DNA of 64,000 bases, taken from positions 10,938 to 74,937 of the forward strand of contig BQKZ01001487.1 of NCBI GenBank assembly GCA_036244855.1. Direction: 5' to 3'. This DNA is from Temnopleurus reevesii. Taxonomy: Eukaryota; Echinodermata; Echinoidea; Temnopleuroida; Temnopleuridae. The notes beneath the pieces were generated by a model. It saw nothing but the letters and a program-made list of their open reading frames with translations, did no database searches and had not been told where the DNA came from. Both the position numbers and the translations under genes were made by a program. Shown here in pieces: positions 1 to 13,790 of the stretch. How positions within the stretch are numbered: the stretch's first letter is position 1; the number at the start of each line of letters is the position of its first letter.

Positions 1-3000
1 ACAAAAAATATTATATTGAATAGAATTAACATTTTAATTTTTCAAGGCCTCTTCATAATTGCCTGCCGGAAGGTTGCGAAAACATCTAGAAATATGGCAT
101 ACTATTTTACAGAGCATTGAGTTTGTGACTTTTCCAAACAAAATTGGGATTTTTGTTACTCTCTCTTCAACACTTTGGAGGGGATATATTGGTTTGCATG
201 GGAACAGTAAAGGAAGTGCTTCTGTGCGAATAAGGAAGTAATTTCCACCTCCATTATGCTAATATTCTTGTTGAAGCTTTGAAAGCGAAAGTCGGTCATC
301 GTTTCAATGAGGTAATCACAATTTATGAAAGTTTCCACTAAACATGAACTTAATTTTTCTATAGAAAAGCCTGAATTTCACTGTTAAAAGATATTCTCAT
401 TATTCTATGTTTATGATTATCAGCCCATTGTTCTTTTTAGTTAAGGAAAGTGGGTGAAAAATGAAAGTAGCTCGAGTGTTTTCTGCAACCATTCTTATAG
501 AAATAGCATTATTAAATGATACTTTAGTTAATGATTATATTTAAGTAGTAGAGAACTTTCGGGAATGTTAAATTATTTTTAGTGTCGATATAAAAGTTTA
601 CAGACTTTATTTCACATTCAAAAGAACTCAGAAAGTCAATTGATTCAACTTGATTACACTTTCATTTTCTCTTTGTTTTGGTTTTATTTCTATTAAAAAA
701 AAATCAATTTATGATAAAAAGCTTCACTTCCTCTAACCTTTTTGGTTTATATTGTATTATCAGTGACTTTCTATGGGGTGTTGTCAGGTATCTTTACAGC
801 TTTGATAAGGCAAAAAAAAAATATAATACTAAATTTAAAGAAGCAAAGTCTTATACCAGTTTAACACTCTGGTATGTTGTGATTATGATGATGGAATTAT
901 GTTCTATGGCATATTATTGGCGAGTGGCACTTGTGAGGATATATATCTTACACCAGTAAGGAATTATAATGACACTTTAATTTTTCACCTCTGGATATGT
1001 TTATCCTATGCTGTTACAAAAGATTTTATGAATTTCTTTAGATATTAAAGCTCAATGTGAGCTTTCTGTTGCATCAGTGTTTGTAGGCGACTTATTGCTC
1101 TCTAGACCAATTTTACCAGTCAACTCCACACGCACTCCCACTCTCTGAAATAATTCAACACTCAAGCTTCTTTGATGAAATCTCTGCATTTGTGACTCTA
1201 AAATGTCCTCCTCCCTTCCAATTTTACCTGCCCTCTTTTTTCCGTCATATACTCTCCAATCTCTCTCATTCTCTCACGCTCCCTCCCATAAATGGCGAGT
1301 GCACGATTTTCTGTTTGAAAATATCTGTTATCGGTGAGCGGGTCAACATGTAATTATTGGCAGGTAGAAAAGCGTAATCATCCTCTGATCAAATCCCTCT
1401 CCGATGCAGAATTTAATTTATTCCGCTCCGATATTGTCTTCTTTACATCATCTTCTTCTTTCTGCTTGTTCTCTTGCGTGGACTGACTGTTATCCTGTCA
1501 CTCTAAGATATTCTCATCTGTCGCCGTGGCAGCGACAGGGATGCAAATGATTTTTTTTTCCGTTCTTGAGACTTTTTTCATGTGCTCGTGAGATAAGGTA
1601 GAAGATGGAGAAGGGGGCTGGGCTCGTGTCGGATTTCGAACTGAATGGGAGAACGTGGAGGGAATTTTAAAGGGGTAGGAGGTTGCATTTGATGGGGTCA
1701 ATAATGAGGAGAAGATATCAGGTTTCATGCAAATAATTCATTAATTTAGAGTAATAGTTAGAAAAAACAAAAGATATCATAGTGATGAGGGGCATATTTG
1801 TCTTAAGACAGAGAGGGAAAAATGGAAGCATCATGCAAGAAAGGGAGATTTGACTTATAATTACACTACAAGTCACACATGTTAATGACCAAATTGTTTG
1901 ATTATTAAGTTAGATGGATGTTATTATTGCTATTTACCTTATGAAAGTAAAATATGAGAGTAAGCTTTTTATGGGATTCAGTAAATTAAGAATACTTTCA
2001 GTGCAATCAGACGATTCTTGCAAAATGATGGTGATTCTAGTTCAATTTTAGAGTGACTGGATATTGTTTTAAGACTATCCAATTTAATTCTTGTTGTCAT
2101 AATTCCACCAAGTAAATATGCATCAGTTTGTAAAGAAGTGAAATAGTGAAATAGTGAATATTTTTCTTATTAGTCATTCAACCTCTTACTGGGTTTTGAG
2201 GAGAGAGAGTCGAATGTAAAGTACTTATGATGCAATCCATTATTAATGTAAAAACTCCCTGACCCGTCCTCACTCTTGAAAGGCTTTAATAGTTGTGCCG
2301 ATCATCTATTTTGGCTCATTCAGCGCTTTGATAGCAAAATTTTGTAAAAGCAGTACTCTATTATTGATACGGCGAGTGGTATATCGGGGCTGGCGCTGTG
2401 TATATTTCACCTGCTTGCGCAGAATACAAATGCACCATAATGACTCCCAATATTTGGGCGGCGATTCCCTAAATGAGATGGGCCGACACGATTTGGACTG
2501 TATTGATTTAGATAGCAATTAAAGGGTATGCGATTCAAATTGGCGCTGAGCTTGTAGTATCCATCCTACTCGACATTATCACTCTTATCATCATCATTTG
2601 GGCACGCTTCATGTTCTTGTGTTAATGCAGTGATTAAATACATGGAGCAGGGAGATAACGTGGGGAGTATTTACATTGCCATTGCGGATTTTTGATTCGC
2701 TGCTGCATTAGAATCGGTGTAATTTCATCCTTGTTGGGTTACAAAATTAAATGGTTCAGATATTAGAAATCTAATTGCCAGGAATATAGAATACAGTACC
2801 ATTCATTTGCCGGCAAGGATTTGCTTGTTCAACATGAATCCAACCACAAGTACAAACATGTGCTTGGAACCAAGTTTTTTTCATGACATTTCTCATCGAG
2901 ATCAATCCTGTTTTATAATCCTAACAATATCCCATGTTTTATATTTTGACTGTTTGAGAAAATTGTTTCAACTCTTAGGAATTATACTTATATCAAAGTC

Positions 3001-3804
3001 ATGAATTTCCATTTTTTTATTAGACATTCTTAATTCTTTAACTTCTAGAAACTATCTTATTATAAGCAGATAGAATATAACTTTTCATTTCAAAGTAAGG
3101 ACTCAGAACTTGTCAACCTTTTGTGGGGCAAATAAAAACACTTTTTGTTCGATCAATCGGGCATATTGAACATTTGATAATTTACACTTATTACTGAATT
3201 AGATCGATTGTAGAATATCTGAGTCATTTATTCATTTTGGTTGTTTTATTATTGTAGTTAATCCTGACTGCACAATGTATAATTTTTTCTGAATACACTA
3301 GGTTTTCACCTACATTAAAACAATGAGAGATGTCTCTTTGTAAACTAGGAATGTACATACTGCTCAGTTTTTTTCAATATCTTATTTTTGTTTGAACGAG
3401 GTATAAATAGTAACATTCACTTGTGGGATCAAAATATGGCAGAGGTATGAATGAAGACTTAATTGACTATATAGGTCAATAGCACTTGATTTCTTGAATG
3501 TTTTTGTCAATATCTGACATACCAGAGTGACGAACAAAAATACTCCGGACGGACGACGACCGTTAGCCTGGTGCGCTGAACGGGGGCAATTAGATTCAGC
3601 TGCGAAAACCAACGATATGGTCTAGTTGGCCAAGCAGCGCCAAATTTCAATTAGGCACAGGTGTCCAGCGTGCTGAAATAATGAGGACTTGTTTTTACGC
3701 TTTGTGGCTGAACTTTTTTTCCCTCTACCCTGTCTTTTTGGTGCCAATTAGCAAAATATCCATACTAAGTAGTGTTATGGTTTTAATGAATTCTGGAAAA
3801 GTGC

Positions 3805-3846
3805 GGGAGAGGGAGAGAGAGAGAGAGAAAGAAAAGAGGAAGAGAA
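3805..3846. repeat. GA-rich microsatellite
   Basis: A short (GA)n tract continues into GAAAGAAAAGAGGAAGAGA. The overlapping 77-codon frame reads RERERE and similar, so it is treated as non-coding. Confidence 0.9.
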
Positions 3847-4544
3847 TAACAGTGGTAGTTAGCGATTACAAAGAGAAAGTTGAGGCGGAGTTCGGAAGAA
3901 AATCAGAAAGTTGAAATAGCACTTATAGAATGCAAAAGACCACAAAGAATTATTACCAGTCTTGTAATTGAACATCACTATCTATATGTTTTACAAAGTG
4001 GTTATTTTTGTAAATAAAATTTTGTCCCTTTTAGATATTGATCATAGAATATTAGGAAGTTGTCTGCACCTGATCAAAGAGAATGTGGAGAAGTAATAAC
4101 ACAAATATATTTTAGAGAGAAGGATTTGATAAGACCCTGTTGCATGATTACTTCTTGTGATTCGGAGCTTGTGTAATGCATGAATGTGATATTTTTTTCA
4201 TTTTCTCCGAAATTACTCTCGCCCTTCGGCCGCACTGCACCATGGGACGAACAGGGATAATTTGTGGGTGAGTGGTTGTGCAAGATAGATCTGTTTTTTT
4301 CCTCACATATCTGTATTGTTTGCATACATGCATTAAGAGAGGGTATGCTCTAAAGTCGCTGTATGTGTATATTATGGCGAACTAACGGGATTATTAGCCG
4401 GCGTTTCGGAGGATTTAATCGGGCATCAGGCCACTCAGGCGAACAAGCAAAGGGAGAGAAAGTCGTAGAGGGCAAATCATGTAAGCAATTTTCTAAATTG
4501 CCAGCCTATGGGATTATCGGTCCATCCCATTTGAGAAATTAAAA

Positions 4545-4612
4545 AAATTGAGAGAGCAAGAGAGATAGAGATGGGAGGAATAAAGAGAAAGAAACGGAAA
4601 GAAAAGAAATAA
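4545..4612. repeat. Purine-rich tract
   Basis: The tract is AG-rich (GAGAGAGCAAGAGAGATAGAG followed by GAAAGAAACGGAAAGAAAAG). It accounts for the Ser/Leu/Phe-rich open frame on the opposite strand over 4539-4868. Confidence 0.8.
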
Positions 4613-7600
4613 AGAGTATGAGTATCCGAAACTCCCCACTTAAAGATTGAATTGAAATTCTATGTCTTTTCCTCTTGTAGTTATGTATGTCTTTCTTCTT
4701 CAATTCATCATTTTCTCTTTTCCTGTTAGGTATTTGCTGAATAATACTAAAGAGAATCAGCGCCAGACTATGTGTATTCATACTATATACAGAAGCAAGC
4801 AAATGTATTATATTATCCCTGATTACGCCCGCCGCCCTTTGCATAGTAAACTTGATCTGTATGAACATGAGCTTAACACCTAGAGTGAGAGACGCAATGT
4901 AATAAATTGATTGGCTCTGTGATTGCTTTATTATCAGCCGTTCATTGGGAAAGCATTGGGAAGCCCTAATCTTGTACAGGGACTATCATTTCGGGATTTA
5001 GGCATAAATGGAAAGATAATTGAATTGTGGGTATGACTCTGATCTCGTATTATTTGTATGGGGGCTTGAGGGGGATGGAGGAAGCTCGGATTCACAGACA
5101 CGCGGCATTATGGATCAATTTAAATTTTGCACGGCGGTCTCTATGCAAGCTCTGACAGTAACCTTCAGATGATTACAACTGCTGCATTTTTTTTTATTGA
5201 ATTCGCTTTAGCGATTGGATTTGCCATGTGTAGTATGTTTAATCGTCTGGGCAGTTAGAAGGATTTGTACATTTTACTATGTCATGTATACTGTTCACCA
5301 CAAATAAGGGGTGACAATCGATTTCCTTAAAATTAAATTTAAAAAAGTAGTGGTCTTACAGCTTTTTTCAAAATGTAGGCATTGAATACTTGAAATAAGG
5401 TATCAATATCTTCTGAATAGCTTTTCTTGTAATTTGAAGAGATTAAATTTCCATTGACACTCTCTTTAAAGCTCTATTTTAATATAGGCGATGGAGCTTA
5501 GAAAGAAAGCTTCTCGCGATGGCAGAAAAGTATAAAAAGCACAAGAAGGGTAAGTCTGTGATGGTGGTAATGTAATATTTCCTGTGTTTCTATTGTCCAG
5601 GGATAGAGGAGCAGGTGGATCAATGGGATAAGTGCATAATCATTGGTAGGCTAACGTGTGAACGAGCACCCCCTTAGCACCGAATTAGCAGTATTGTGCA
5701 GCAGCTGTGTACAGAGTACACAAGAACGGACCAAAGGGGGTCAGCCGCAGTCAGGAAGTCAAACTAGCTCCGATACTGGATTCACTTTGCCCAAAGAATG
5801 TCGCGGCCTGGTCTATAATCGAGCCCCGTCTACGGGAACAAAAACGCCCCAGAGTTGTGCCAACAAACCGGCGAGGCTCCGAGTGTTGCACTTCTGCTGA
5901 GAAGTTAAGGGCCGACGAAGAATAGAAAGGGGGGTGATTTTATGTATTTGTGCAGAAAAAATTGAACCGCAATCGCTCTTGGGTCTTAATCAAACAGTTG
6001 GTTAGGAGAGAGGGAGAGAGATTGGGAGAGGGTTGCGCAAACAAGGAGAGACCGAGATAGAGGAGCAGGGAACGGGGCATGGGTGCGTATAGGGTGCTTC
6101 ACGGGGAACCCAGCTGCCCGCCAAAGTTGACAGAACAAACACAAGAGCGAGGAGAGTTTGCCCTCCAAGAGAGAGTCGGTACTGAAAATAAAGCGACGGG
6201 GAGAAGTCAGTCGCCAACAAAATCTCCTCCTCATGGCGGTAAATCCGGTGAGAAGGGAGAGAGAAAAAAAAGGAGGGGGGAAAATGGCCGATTGAAGACA
6301 AAACCTGAGCAAACTTGTAGAACATGGTATCACACAATGCCCTCCAAGTATGTGTCCATGTGTGACAAAAGCCCAAATGCGGATTAGCCCCCTGCTCAAA
6401 GCTGAAGAAATCACAAGCCCTCACTCTGGGCTGTTTGTCCGCCGCTCAGAAATCAAGTTTTCCAAGCAGGAAGCCAAGTCTTTGGGACTGCTGCGCTAAA
6501 TTAAAAACTGGTCCCAACTGTTTATTCTGAAACACAATCCTAGTTCAAAGTTTTCAAGGATCAGTATCGCTTGTAAATTCCCTCCATAATCTGGCTATGA
6601 CACGACAATGGAATTTGCTCCTTTGTTCGACCTGCCTTTGTGGTTAAGAAACAGGCGGGCGGCTTCGTTTCAATCATATTTGAAACATTTTAAAAAGCTG
6701 TTCCAATATTTAAGGGAATGTGATCCTTTGATATCCCCAGAAAATATTTAGAGTGAAACCTTGGTTTCAAGAAAGAATAGGTATGAAAAACCGTTCAAGG
6801 AAAAAAGTACAAAAGTGCAAAACTGTTGACTTTCATTTTGGGTTTCCCTCAAGATTGTAAGAAATTTGAGGCCCAGCATCGTAATACCTATTTCTAACAT
6901 TTCAATGAGCGTCTTGCATTGATGTGGGCATGGGAGCTATAATAGCTAGTACCATGGTGTGGGCTTCCTATAAATATTGGATGCACGGCCTGACTGGTTA
7001 TGAAGAAATTAGAATATAGGCCTACTTACTTACATTTTTATTATGATATCTAGATGAAACACTCATTAAATATGATTCTTTACCCCCCCCCCCAAATGTG
7101 TTTCTCCATCTAACTATGACGTTGTAGGGATAGACATACAAAAGAATAGAGCAAAGGACAAGGTCTGTGCTAGCTGGCCTTATCTAAATTTAATGTAAAC
7201 ATTGCCTTTCTTTCAATGATAGGAATATTTTGTGAGAGGAAAATCATCTTGTTTAAGCCTTTCCCAATCACTGCCAAAGATCACGACCAACCATTCCCAC
7301 TCTATATTCTCCTACCCCAATACTCTGTTCCTTTGTCTTCAATTCTGTGCCGTATGGTCAAGTAAGCTAATAGCCTCACTTGGAAGCAGATTTTAACGAT
7401 GTACCCCAGATGGGATTTTTTTTAAACTTCAAAATGCAGGTATGAATTGGCCGTATTACCTGCAATAAATATTTGCAATATGGTTGTTGGTGTTTACCAG
7501 GTTATTTCTCTTGGTTTTGCACTTTCATGCTTTTTAGAGTAAAGTTCTATTTTTGATATTTAATGTAAGATTTTTTACATCAAAGTCGTGCCAGTAGTTT

Positions 7601-10600
7601 ATATTTTGCTTGAGTAGGTTTCAAAGTAAATTACCCCTGCTCGATGATGTTTCAGAATTTTCATAATTACTAGGAAATAATATTCAAATATTAAAAATGG
7701 GAGATTATTTTTTTCAATTCCAGGTAAATGTGGAACACTCTACATGCATAAAACATATATATTGAAATAATTTAACTTTTGGAGTTGATATTCACTTGCA
7801 TACAGTGTATATTTATTTTCAAGTAGGCAATTACATGACAAAGTGATGATTTTTCCATGTGTATTTAGATAAGGCATCTTGAGTCTTTGTTACAACAAGG
7901 TTTTATTTACACATCAATGTGTAGATAACTATTATATATTCATTGCTAGATTCTTCTGATAACAGCCATTATGGCAGTTGTGGTGTAGAATTTGATCTTG
8001 GTACAGGTTCATCATTTTTCTGTGTTTGAAATTGTCATCTTTTTGCCATTACAATACTCACCAAAATTAAGTTTTTTTTTTTTTTAGATCTTTGTCTTTC
8101 TTCCTTTTAAAAAAAAAGGAAATTTTGCTTATGTATATATTTTTGCTCATAATTTCACCAATTGACTAGGTATGATTTAGTTGTGACAATGATTTGATGA
8201 GGATAAGGATTAAAAATTTACAAAGGTATTATGGAGATATTTATGAAAATAGTCTTCAAAAGAGGGTAACCATCGTGAGTGGTTGTTGCAGAATGACTCT
8301 ACAGCCCATTACAGGACATACACTAGCCCCCAAGCAGTCTTCTGGCACTTGTATTCCTCCGTTCTTACTGTTGTAATCCAGCTCTTGTTTCTAACTCAAC
8401 ATTTCCTGAATTGGGTGTCAAGTCGATCATGGGTTTGAGGTAGGGCAAGAGGAAAGGGACAAGTGTGATTCCTTGCGGCTCCTTGGGGGTAGCCATCAAG
8501 CCCCTGCTTGGTAAACTAGAACAGTACTCGAGCACAAAAGGATGAGGAATGCTCTGCATAGGGATGTTCAATCTGCATTTGGGACAAATCAAGATACATA
8601 TTGGTTTAAATCAATGATAACACACCTATAGATGGAGATCATTTAATGGCATCGTATCTCTTGTATAAAAAAACGTTTTTCATGATTTGAATGAATTGTG
8701 ACATTACTTTTTATATTTGATGTGAGTAAATTGTGGAAAATAAATAAAAAGCAATGAATTTGAAGTAAACTGATACTTTAAATCAATTTCAAGCAGCAAT
8801 ATATTTTATTTGTATCTTTTATCTATTGATATTCATTTGAGATGAATGGCAAATGGACAGGTGAGATAAATTAAAATTGATTGTGACTGTTCTTGTTGTG
8901 AAATTGCAACAAAAATCCTGTTTAATTTTGCATGAATTTTGTGTATTGCCTTTGCAATTTTTGTTATAAAACTTCTTATATTAAACTTCACAACTTTGAT
9001 TTGGTTGATACAATAGGTCAATGGTATTAGAAAAGTCCAGTATTCCCCAAGAGCCGCAATTTGCATCTGTCCTAGACAGTTGCAAAATATTTGTTGACAG
9101 TGACAGCTGATAACATGTGTTTACCCAAGATTAATAAGTAGGTTATATCATTATCCAAATAATGACAATATCATTTGCCTCTTATCGCCTGGCCTTTATC
9201 TGGAAGGGGAGAATGAAATTGTTGACTTTATGGTTTTGTTGGTCCTTGGTTTTCTGGAGGATAGTCATCTTAGTTGGGGTTGCCTTATGGTCGTTCTGTA
9301 TTTCTGGTTTTGCCAAAATATGAATCAGTAAAGAATTGTGATTGGATTTGACAAATTACAATTTTACCTCAAACCAAACTACCATTGTGTCACTTTGCTC
9401 CGATTTATGATTTGATCTATGTCAGCAATCTATCCATTCTGAAAGAGAAATCCTCAAAGTAGAAAAAACACAATTTACCAATGAGCCAGTTTGATCATTT
9501 TTTTTTAGATGCATATAATCAAGTAGGTTTGATTATATTGGATGGAAATAGATGAAAGGAGGTTTTATTATATGGAAAATCAATTCAAATGTGATAAATG
9601 ACTCTCAATCCAGCTTACATTCTTGTAAGAAAAACTTACAGTAGTTAATGAATGCATTTAACATGGGAATTATCTTGTTACTGGAAAATTTGACGAAAGT
9701 AAAAGTATTTTCTATTATGGAAACGATACTGATATATATGTGTTTATTGATTTAATTTGAAACATAATGTTCCAGATCAACGCCTTTCACTGCTCTGAGA
9801 TTCTTTTAGTCCCTCCTCTGTGAAAATATGTTGCAGGTAAGAAGCATATTAAGTCATTTCTGATTGTCAATTTGTTTTAAGTCTACCTTCTGTGCTTTTC
9901 CTAGCAGAAGAGGATTAAATGAGCCAATGAGCTTGTGTTTACACACTACAAGGAAACGTCCACCCAATAGTATAGCTCTCTGAGCCCCTTCCTTTTTCCT
10001 CCCTTTGTACTTCATTCCCGCCAGCATGAGAGCGAGATGGTGAAAATATCATGCATTATTCTGATGGCTGCCCCCAAATGGATGCTAGGTTTTCGCCTTG
10101 CGTGCAAAAACAGTTTGAATATCGTCGAGTGGCTAGGGGTAGCTGGCCATGCAGATGCTGCCAGGATGCATTCGTTCAGCTGCAGAGGAACAAGCGAGAA
10201 AAAGCATAGGGAAGTCATCATGTTAGTTTACCGTCGAGTGTTTAGTCATCTGTCATGAATATTTTATACCGTTTCCTTAACACTCCTTGTTTTTAACCTT
10301 TTTCGAAGGCTGTTCCTACCAACATAAATGGACAGCTCCCTCCCAGTCTTATTGCTGAAACTTCATTTAAAAAAACAAAAACTAAAGGCCTACATTTGAT
10401 TAATTTTTTATTTATTTATTTGAAGAAAAAAGATGCATTTATAAACATTACACAACACGAGAATGATTCTCTTGTAGATCTGTCATTTGTATTTTTTCTG
10501 TTCAGTCTTTTATTGTTGCTGCTATCCCATGCATCTAAGATGTACATTTAAAATTGACAAAGCTTTATTAAAAAGACATATTTTGAAAATTAAATTGGAT

Positions 10601-12671
10601 GGGGTATAAGCCTCCTCTATGAGGAAAGATAAATCAGATTTACCAAGCTGCAATATTTTAAACAGCAGCATCTATGTAGAGGGCAAAAAATGGTTGATAA
10701 AAATCTAAAGATTAGGGTATATGCTTTAATATTGAAATCTTTATTAGATAGTTAGCTTTTTGGACTCTTTTTTTTTTCTTTCAAAAGTTGGATAGATTAA
10801 AGAAAAACGCAGGATCCCAATACCTACTTTTTCCAAAAATGAAATTATTATTTATAAAAATTTGAAAGCAATCTGTTTCTCTTTTTACTTCCTTTCTATC
10901 CAGGTGCATGAATTCAATTCAGACAAAGGATTTTAATAGGCAATCTCTGGAGACTCTTACCAACCAAAGCTTTTTTCTTTCAAAGTGATTGCAAACTTCC
11001 ATATCAAGAAAAACATACAAAGAAGGGGAAAAAAGAATTTAAAGTGGCAATTGTCCTAACAAAACTGGTCCGTCTGTGATAATACATTCAGTGTTTACGC
11101 GCAACTCCCAGCGTCAATATTGACTGTATCATTTGAAGCAGGGGTGCACGAGGGAAAAGCAGGGTTTCGGTGTTTGCAAAGTATTTACAGCTTGTTCTTC
11201 CCCAGTCACTTTTAGATCTGCTCTCATCCCAGTTCAGAACTAAGATAATTTTTGTAACTTTATGGGCATTCGCACAAGTGAGATTCAAAAATTAATTTTG
11301 AATCATCAAACTTTGAAACTAGTGCTTTCCCATATGGCTGTGATCTTAGTAAGATTTGGATCAAGATGTAAATGAAATCAAATGTGCATTGCGGGAGTTC
11401 AATGCCCGAATCATCGTCAGTCATTTTTACTTCATTCTGTGGTGGTAGTAGTATGGTGCATGACATCTTCTTTCTCTATGATACCAACTGCAATACATAA
11501 CATTTTCATCTTTTATATACCAATGAGCAGTACCAAAAATGTAAATTTAAAAAAAATGTTTTTAAATTTTCTTGATGCCCTTTTTCTCTTGAAGAATGTT
11601 TCTCTTTTTGGTTTTTTTTCATTAACAAGTACAGTTTAATGATTATTGCTAGTCTGAATAGTCCATAGGTGTCTTCGCCAAATACAAATAGTTCGTTTAA
11701 GGACACATCCACACCTGTTGTTCAAAGCGTTCTTTTTCTGTTGGGGGACGGAGAGCACTAGAGAGGGGCGGTAGAGAAGGGTAAATAAGCAAATACTGTG
11801 GAAAAGCAAAGTGACAAAGGGAAGCTGAAAGTCAAGTGGCAAACTTCTGACTTTTTCCCTCCTTTTTCTTCTCTCTGCAAACTGTTTCACTCAGACCCTT
11901 GTGTCATTCAGCCCGAGAGCTAGAGCTAACACGAAAAGAGACAACTGGTACTTCAAACTTTCCCTACAGCTAAATCAGGCTAGTTGCAGTGTATTCACTA
12001 CTGGGATAGGTTTGAGGATCTGGTGTAGTGACCCTACAAGTGTTTTTATACATGGGACTACTTGAGACTTAATTGGTTGGTTAGTTTGTTGGTTTTCATG
12101 CCCAATTAATAAAGCGAGGCATAACAAAACGGAACAAAGTGATTCTAAACAAAACGGGAATAATTTTACTTTTCATATTTGATTATCAGTTTAAGACATT
12201 GAGGAAACTTTGTCAAATTCTAGGTGAAAAAAATTGCTCTACAAAATATATTTTATATAGCAATTTTGCTAAAATGCATGCTGAATTGTGATGTGATATC
12301 AGGAAAATGATTCCCTACATATGGAAACAAAACTTACAACTTCATATACTTTTTTTTTAATTGATACCACCAAGTGACTATTTTAAGCATCAAACTTTTT
12401 ACCTTGGTTAAACTTCTTGTGGCTTATCTGCCACATAACCTGTTTTAGGTTATTGTCAAGTTATTCAAGCCCTACCCTATTATCCATGTAATTTGGGGGC
12501 ATTCTTTTCTCCAATGAGTGTTGTTAGGCACCCTTTGATAATACCACAAGCGCCTTGGCCTTACTGAGGACAAACCACGGCTAGACCCCTCAGGGTTAGG
12601 TGATTAGGATAGGATCATGGGGGTGGGGTGCAGATGCAGGGAAAATATTTGGGGAACAGAGATATAGGCCT

Positions 12672-12761
12672 ATGAGAGAGAGAGAGAATGAGAGGGAGAG
12701 ACAGAGACGGAGACAGATAGGGAGATGTAGAGAGAGAAAGAGTGGGAGAAGGAGAGGGGAA
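12672..12761. repeat. GA-rich microsatellite
   Basis: A GAGAGAGAGAGAATGAGAGG tract continues with interruptions through GGAGAGGGGA. Opposite-strand frames read SLSLSPS, typical of such tracts. Confidence 0.9.
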
Positions 12762-13369
12762 TGTAAGAAAACGAAGATAATCAGAATGACATATTGAGAG
12801 AGAAGGATAATTGCAAAAAATTAAGCTTTGCAAAATTGTTTACATATCTTACTTCTTTTGACTGAATCTTACATACGAAATAAACAAGTAACATTTGTAA
12901 GAAGAATAAAACAATTTTATGAATGCACAAGTTTAATAATTTGATCGAGAGTGAGCCTTTATAAGAAACAAAAAACGTGAAACAAAACTGCTGCACTGAC
13001 TACATAAGCTGTTTTTCCTGTTGCAAAAAGTCACCTTACTACATGTTGAAGGAAAAAGTTCATGTTATCCCCATGATATACAATGTAACATTACATTAGT
13101 CTGTTGGGAAATAATTATTTTATTATTTTTTTTTCATGTGAGAATCCAGGGTGCAGTTAATAAAGACAAGGAGATTGATTAATAGCTTGAATCTCCTTGA
13201 TAAAGATAACCTTCAAAGAACATACAGCTCATGATTCTTATCTTTGTACAAAGTACCCAAATCTTGTTGGAATTATCAGGAAATGGCATTTGGAGCTGAT
13301 ATTAGTACAAATCTCCCTCAACATAATAGGAAGCATGTGGATCTCCGTCAGGTTTTTACATCATAGCCC

Positions 13370-13790
13370 ATTGTGGTCTGTTGGATTACGCAGGCATGGG
13401 ACCAGTGCCCCTAGCGGCCTGGGGTAGGGCTGGCTTTAAAGTTAGAAAGGGTGGTATACGCCCTGCCAGTGTGGGAGCACAAAGTCTGGTTTCATTAGCG
13501 GGGAGGCCAAACGGCTGGGTCGATGACCTCACAAGGTCAATACCCACCAATAGTATTTTGACCTCCTTGTGTCCCTTCTATAGGGGGCTTAGGCCCTGCG
13601 AGGTGACTGTTTGTGTGTGAGTCTCTTGTTTTCCACCTCGATCAGATGCGTTGGCTCCACCGTGGAGGCTCAATATTTATGTGTGTTTACGTGATGTATT
13701 ATTCCAGCCCTGGCTGGTGTATATTTTTGTCTATACATGCAGACGAGAAAGTGTACATATAGCTCTCCTGCTGGGGCAGCATTGTTGAAA
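13370..13790. other. GC-richer unique block of unknown nature
   Basis: This block is clearly richer in G and C than its surroundings (GGCCTGGGGTAGGGCTGG and GGGGGCTTAGGCCCTGCG). It includes 76- and 79-codon frames with no recognised domain and no convincing splice context. It could be an old repeat, a conserved non-coding element or a pseudogene fragment. I cannot tell which. Confidence 0.35.

Noticed and set aside
5640..6430. Overlapping frames of 72-142 codons in a GC-richer, purine-rich block
   Set aside because: Frames are open on both strands, have no recognisable domain and sit in biased composition. I could not support a gene.
9095..9115. TGACAG-type MEIS sites (also near 14567 and 60226) as evidence of autoregulation
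   Set aside because: A six-base motif is expected many times in 64 kb. No clustering or pairing with PBC/Hox sites was evident.
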